NCBI GenBank assembly: GCA_014529385.2
Contig: CM043969.1
Location: 36,219,446 to 36,283,445, forward strand
Direction: 5' to 3'
Source: Adiantum capillus-veneris
Taxonomy: Eukaryota > Streptophyta > Polypodiopsida > Polypodiales > Pteridaceae
DNA length: 64,000 nt
The translations under genes and the position numbers were made by a program. Under the pieces are notes generated by a model. That model was not told the DNA's origin, did not search any database, and saw nothing but the letters and a program-made list of their open reading frames with translations. This document shows positions 59,989 through 64,000 of the stretch, piece by piece. Position 1 is the stretch's first letter; the number at the start of each line of letters is the position of its first letter.

Positions 59989-59991
<3 letters not shown>

Positions 59992-60052
<61 letters not shown>

Positions 60053-60068
60053 GAGAAAGAGAGGGAGA

Positions 60069-60122
<54 letters not shown>

Positions 60123-60180
60123 TACAGATGGAGATAAAGAAATAGGGATGTAGAGAAAGAGAGAGAGAGAGAGACAGAGA
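59992..60180. repeat. (GA)n microsatellites
   Basis: GA arrays 59992-60048 and 60073-60118, with a GA-rich tail to 60180, next to the 5' end of the LINE. Confidence 0.95.
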
Positions 60181-61030
60181 GACAAAGATAGGTATGCACA
60201 TGTGAGCTTACAATGAGATAAAGAGCAATGGTTGTAGGCAAAGTAACCATTTTGTGGTGTACGCAATGCGAGTATGCTTTCGCTTCTGTATAGTGCTTTG
60301 AAAAATACATTCTTTACGTGAAAATGATGGAATTCAAAAATTAATTTCTACTCTCTTCTCCTTACCTTCACTATCTGTCTCCCTCTCGCTTTATCCCTCT
60401 CTTTCTCCCCACGGATGCGTCATTAGGTTGGACTGCTTTCAACGGTACCGTACCTCAGAATGGAAGCAGACATGCAACGTGCACAATAAAGAAGCTTTTC
60501 TTTAAAGCACTCTACACAAGTAGGAGCGCTCTTGCATTGCGTACAACACAAAACGATGGCTACATTACAACCATATCTCCTTATCTCTACTTAAAACAAT
60601 GGCTACACTTACATAATTGTATATACTAGTAAATTTTAGAGAGTATGTAGTTGTGTCTACTTAAATTATAGGGGGGTGTACTCATATATTTGTTTATGCA
60701 TGTATGTAGGCACTAAGTACGAAAGCATAGCACCTGAAGGTTATACGCTTCCTCTTGGGTATATTGATTTTTTAATCATGTCGTTGTTATCATTGATTCT
60801 CACATGCATGGATTACCGCAATGTAACTTTGGTTTTACCAGGATTGAAACTAAGATAATATCTAAAGAGGTGCCCTTGACCTTTGGCACTAATACACCTT
60901 TGGCACTAATACTCCCTATTTAGATCTACTAGTATATATATGTATCTATGTGGTTATGTGCATATATACTTGTGTACATATGTATAGATGAGTGAGTAGG
61001 GAGGGAAAGCTTAATCTCATATTGCTCCTT
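60181..61030. other. unassigned sequence
   Basis: No gene or element recognised. The short open frame at 60676-60858 has no features. Confidence 0.5.
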
Positions 61031-61649
61031 TTAATGTAGATGTTATACGAGAGACCACCTGGTGAGGAGCAGCCATCTCGCTCTTCTTTTTGTTGGTTCA
61101 CATCCGTGGTGGGCTCCCACCTGTGGTGGACATCCCCTCCATTGGACCCTAGTCTTGAGGTGGTGAGACCAATCAAATAAATTAAGCTTATTTGTGACTA
61201 GTTAACCCTAAACCATGAGTGTTATAGGTTTATTTTTTGTGATTGCAGGCATAGCCATCCTACACCTACTTTACTCAGGTTCCTCCACTGATTGTAGATC
61301 CATACCTACAATGGGCTATCACTTTACGAGACGAGTATCTACATTTGACGGATGCATTGTTTGGCCGCTACACTCCGCAGCATCTTGCGACCTACGGTCT
61401 TTCTCCACAGTCCACACCATGGGAGAGTCAGGGAGGGACTCCTTACATCTAGAACCTCGCATCGACGGCACCTCACTCTACGACATCACAGGGTCCCACG
61501 CCACTCCATTCCACTCTTGTTCTGACAAAATACCATCGACGCAATTCTTCTAGCGACACGCTATCGGAGTGCGTGTGTCTTTCAGGGTCGATCGAGAAAG
61601 CATCGTCAAGAAGTGCGCAGTGCGACTATGAAAGCGCCTGGCCTCTGAC
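61031..61649 (+). pseudogene. possible exons of an unidentified gene
   Basis: ATG at 61038, after TTTTAATGTAG, opens 46 codons (MLYERPPGEEQPSRSSF). A second frame, following a pyrimidine-poor acceptor-like TGATTGCAGGCATAG, reads VPPLIVDPYLQWAITLRDEY, FGRYTPQHLATYGLSP, a single TAG (about 61438), and then a serine-rich part ending ASSRSAQCDYESAWPL, where the gypsy-3 LTR appears to begin. About 130 codons with one stop is more than expected by chance in this composition. I do not recognise the protein. Confidence 0.35.
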
Positions 61650-62647
61650 TGTGAGGATTTGTAGCAAAATCAAGCAAGGCATAGATGATTTGAAGCCAAA
61701 AACACACTAAAAAAGAACAAAACTCCAGCCATGAAAGCTCCACTTTGAAAAATAACCAATACTAACTCAAAACTCTTGTGTGTGTGAAGATTAGGGTTAG
61801 CCTCGCTCCCAATTGCACAATGCAGTGCCCATTCGACCTGTTAAAAACCCTAAAGTTACGCTTCGATTCTTCATCGTGACCATTTCATGGAAGCTTCATT
61901 ACTTCATTGGAGAAGCCCAAGTAGTTATTTGAGAAGGGGAAACCCTAATTGGAGGCCTCACAGCCTCAACCATGTAGTGGAAGCAGCAAGGAACTACACT
62001 AGCACCCTGTAAAGGAATGGCTGTATCTCCTTGCTCGTGTGCCCAAATGAGCTCATTCTTGGCTCTACAAATTCCCACACAACTTGAGCAACAATGCCAG
62101 CATCATTGATGTGGAATTTTGAGCTATTTTGAGCATTTTGTAGGCTATTTTTGACCATTTTTAGGCCATTTTCAGCCATTTTTAGCCCAAAAATGTCACT
62201 TTTTGTCCGTAAAAAGCCTAAACAAGCTGGGAAAAATCCCTAAAATTGTGGAAAAATCCCATTGGGCTAAAATTTCATGTTGAACCTCATTTTCGGACCT
62301 AGCAAGCACTTTGGATGCGTCTTTCACGTCAGCGTACGAAACCTGCTATTTTTGGCCGAGATTGCCCGTATTGAACTTTCTAGGCAAAACGAGCGTGCCA
62401 CTTCGAAACACTTGACATTTGTACATTCACAAAGAAAATTAGGCATATATTTATGTGTAAAAGCATTCCATGGTGCCACGTGTAGGGCCTCGCCCGCCAG
62501 GCAAGGTATGTACACGACTGCAACCGTGACATTCATTTTCGCATATATCACACTATGTACATTGTAGCATTTGGTCCCACACATCATAAAAATTAAGAGT
62601 GAGGTAGATACTTTAATTTCACATTATGAACGTGCCATGGCACGACA
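61650..62647 (-). repeat. gypsy-3 3' LTR (left limit inferred)
   Basis: The right edge is clear: on the minus strand the purine tract TTAGAGGGGGTGGA is followed by TGTCGTGCCATGGCACG. The left edge at 61650 is inferred from the TGTGAGGATTTG that breaks the frame described before it. A cluster of GGCCATTTT motifs lies at 62150-62185. The short palindrome GTGCCATGGCAC sits at the LTR start. Confidence 0.55.
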
Positions 62648-62834
62648 TCCACCCCCTCTAAACCTGCACATCCTCCGGCATATGCCACGCATATCTTTTG
62701 AAGATTCAATTTTCATTTAAGTCAACATACATATCAATTTCGTTATCACTTGAAACCAAATCTAATGCATCGTCCTCTTGTTCTTCATCCACATCCATAA
62801 CATTTTCATCAGAGCCTTCATTCGGACTTCTCTG
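62648..62834 (-). other. gypsy-3 tail between pol stop and LTR
   Basis: Includes an acidic frame (SDENVMDVDEEQEDDALDLV) that may be a C-terminal extension after the stop, and the purine tract at 62648-62661. Confidence 0.5.
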
Positions 62835-64000
62835 TTAATCAAAGGGATCTGTATCACCTCTTCTTTTGAATAACTTGATTCTTTTCCCTACGATGGGAAT
62901 CTTCATTTTTGTCCCATCGAATTCATGCAAGGTATAAGTTGCATTCCCATGTACATGCTGAACCAAATAAGGACCAAACCATCTCTTTGAAAGCTTTCTT
63001 ATTGTTGAATGTTGGTTGTCAAGACTGGTGTCATACACCGACACCCAATCACCTTCCTCAATAGCTTTAGGTCTGAGCCTATGCCTCTTGTCGAATCTGT
63101 CCTTATTCTTTAACCTTGCATCTTTTAATCGTTCTACTGCAATCTCAATATCTTGGGGCCTTCTTTCTAACTGTTGTATGCGCAAAGCAAGAAGGTCTTC
63201 CCTACTCATCCCATCTTCCCAAGGCAATACATTCCATGCGGGAATTACATCCTCAATCGGCATTATAGGTTTCTGACCATACATCAACTCAAAAGGCATA
63301 TAACCAGTAACTGATCTATGAGTTGTACGATCAGCCCATAAAGCATAAGGCAATAACCTAGGCCACTCTCCCATTTTACCTTTGCAGGCCTTAGCCAAAG
63401 ATTTAATGATAGGAGGATGCCCACGCTCCAGTTTTCCATTTCCCTCAGGATTATATGCAGTAGTGAGGGCAAGTTTAATGCCCAATCTAGAGAAAAACTC
63501 CCTTGCTTTGTCAGCATCCAACTCACCCCTGTCCCGCTTTTATTCTCCCAACACAACCATAACGGCTAATTACATCATCCAAGAGGAACTTACATACCCC
63601 TTCTGTGCTTTTTGTTCTTAGAGCACGACCTTCAACTTGATTGGTTAAGTCTTCTCGTGCAAGCACTATGTATCTCATTTTCCATAAGCCCAATGGCATC
63701 GTAACCAGATCTACTACCCACTTGTAATGCATGGCCAATTGGTAAGTAGGGTGCAACCCGTGCAACCCATCACGATGACGTACATTTGAATACATTTGAC
63801 ATGTTTCACAGGACTCCACAAAGTGAGATACATCTTTATACATACCTTTCCACCAATACCTCTCTTTCATCTTAGTAAAGGTGGCCCATACACCTCTATG
63901 TCCAACATAAAGACTCTCATGAAACTTTTTCATAAGCTCATTTTGAGCATCCTTATCATTCACGACTCTCATCGGCATTCCATTTCTTTGTTTTGGACGC
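62835..64000 (-). pseudogene. gypsy-3 integrase, cut by the window edge
   Basis: From the right edge the minus frame reads FHESLYVGHRGVWATFTKMK and CETCQMYSN (zinc finger), then HYKWVVDLVTMPLGLWKMRY with the first catalytic D. One extra G in a G-run near 63534 shifts the frame (AGQG then stop). The other frame goes on with ELDADKAREFFSRLG, AYNPEGNGKLERGH (E), TGYMPFELMYGQKPI, RHRLRPKAIEEGDWVSVYD and SKRWFGPYLVQHVHGNATYT to 62835. It is a Ty3-gypsy integrase of a different lineage from gypsy-1 and -2. The remainder of pol and gag lie outside the window. Confidence 0.9.

Larger units (their letters stand above)
54200..59990 (-). mobile_element. nearly complete LINE, interrupted by a TTAA element
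   Basis: In order on the minus strand: ORF1 (59844-59100), apurinic-type endonuclease (58943-58050), RT (56340-55340), post-RT region (55217-54735), Cys/His end (54577-54261) and a microsatellite-like tail. The 1338-bp TTAA element lies between endonuclease and RT. All parts have scattered stops and frameshifts, so the copy is dead. The length without the insertion is about 4.4 kb. Confidence 0.85.

Overview
The window is nuclear DNA of a land plant. It holds plant-type Ty1-copia elements with initiator-Met primer sites, Ty3-gypsy elements carrying a second RNase H (Tat-type), an En/Spm (CACTA) transposon with TNP2 and TNPA genes, LINEs, and very many (CT)n and (CA)n arrays. The density of decayed, nested elements and the lack of any clear host gene fit intergenic heterochromatin of a large genome. 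A fern or other non-seed plant is possible, but I cannot fix the species. There is no bacterial-style operon, CRISPR array, rRNA or tRNA gene.

Layout. 1-13.3 kb: LINE relics (about 250-1385 minus; 7880-8470 plus), a 1.37-kb non-autonomous LTR element (1753-3123) with a CT array inside each LTR, a 380-bp tandem repeat (3983-4893), and a gutted minus-strand copia (copia D, 8745-13325). 13.5-40.1 kb: one nest. The outer element is copia A (minus; RNase H at 13.8-14.2 kb, RT at 19.6-20.8 kb, gag/protease at 39.35-40.13 kb). A CACTA element (14182-19610, target duplication GTG) sits inside its RNase H. Gypsy-1 (20840 to about 39345) sits between its RT and gag parts. Gypsy-1 is in turn split in its integrase by a solo LTR (from 32131), which is itself split by copia C (33613-36838, target duplication ACTAG). 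40.2-53.4 kb: a direct-repeat pair, then copia B (minus), split between RT and integrase by gypsy-2 (44377-52808), the best-preserved element. 53.5-60.1 kb: microsatellites and a nearly complete LINE (minus, about 59.9 to 54.2 kb), interrupted by a 1.34-kb TTAA-flanked element with 15-bp inverted ends (56706-58043). 60.1-64 kb: unassigned sequence and the 3' half of gypsy-3 (minus), which runs off the right edge.

The genes serve transposition only. Most frames are broken. The TNPA-like gene of the CACTA reads open through three exons, and gypsy-2 has a single 1783-codon gag-pol frame with only two stops. The most interesting items are a heavy-metal-associated (HMA) host-gene fragment carried by the CACTA, a small ORF upstream of gag conserved between gypsy-1 and gypsy-2, and several insertions whose removal restores the host element's reading frame.
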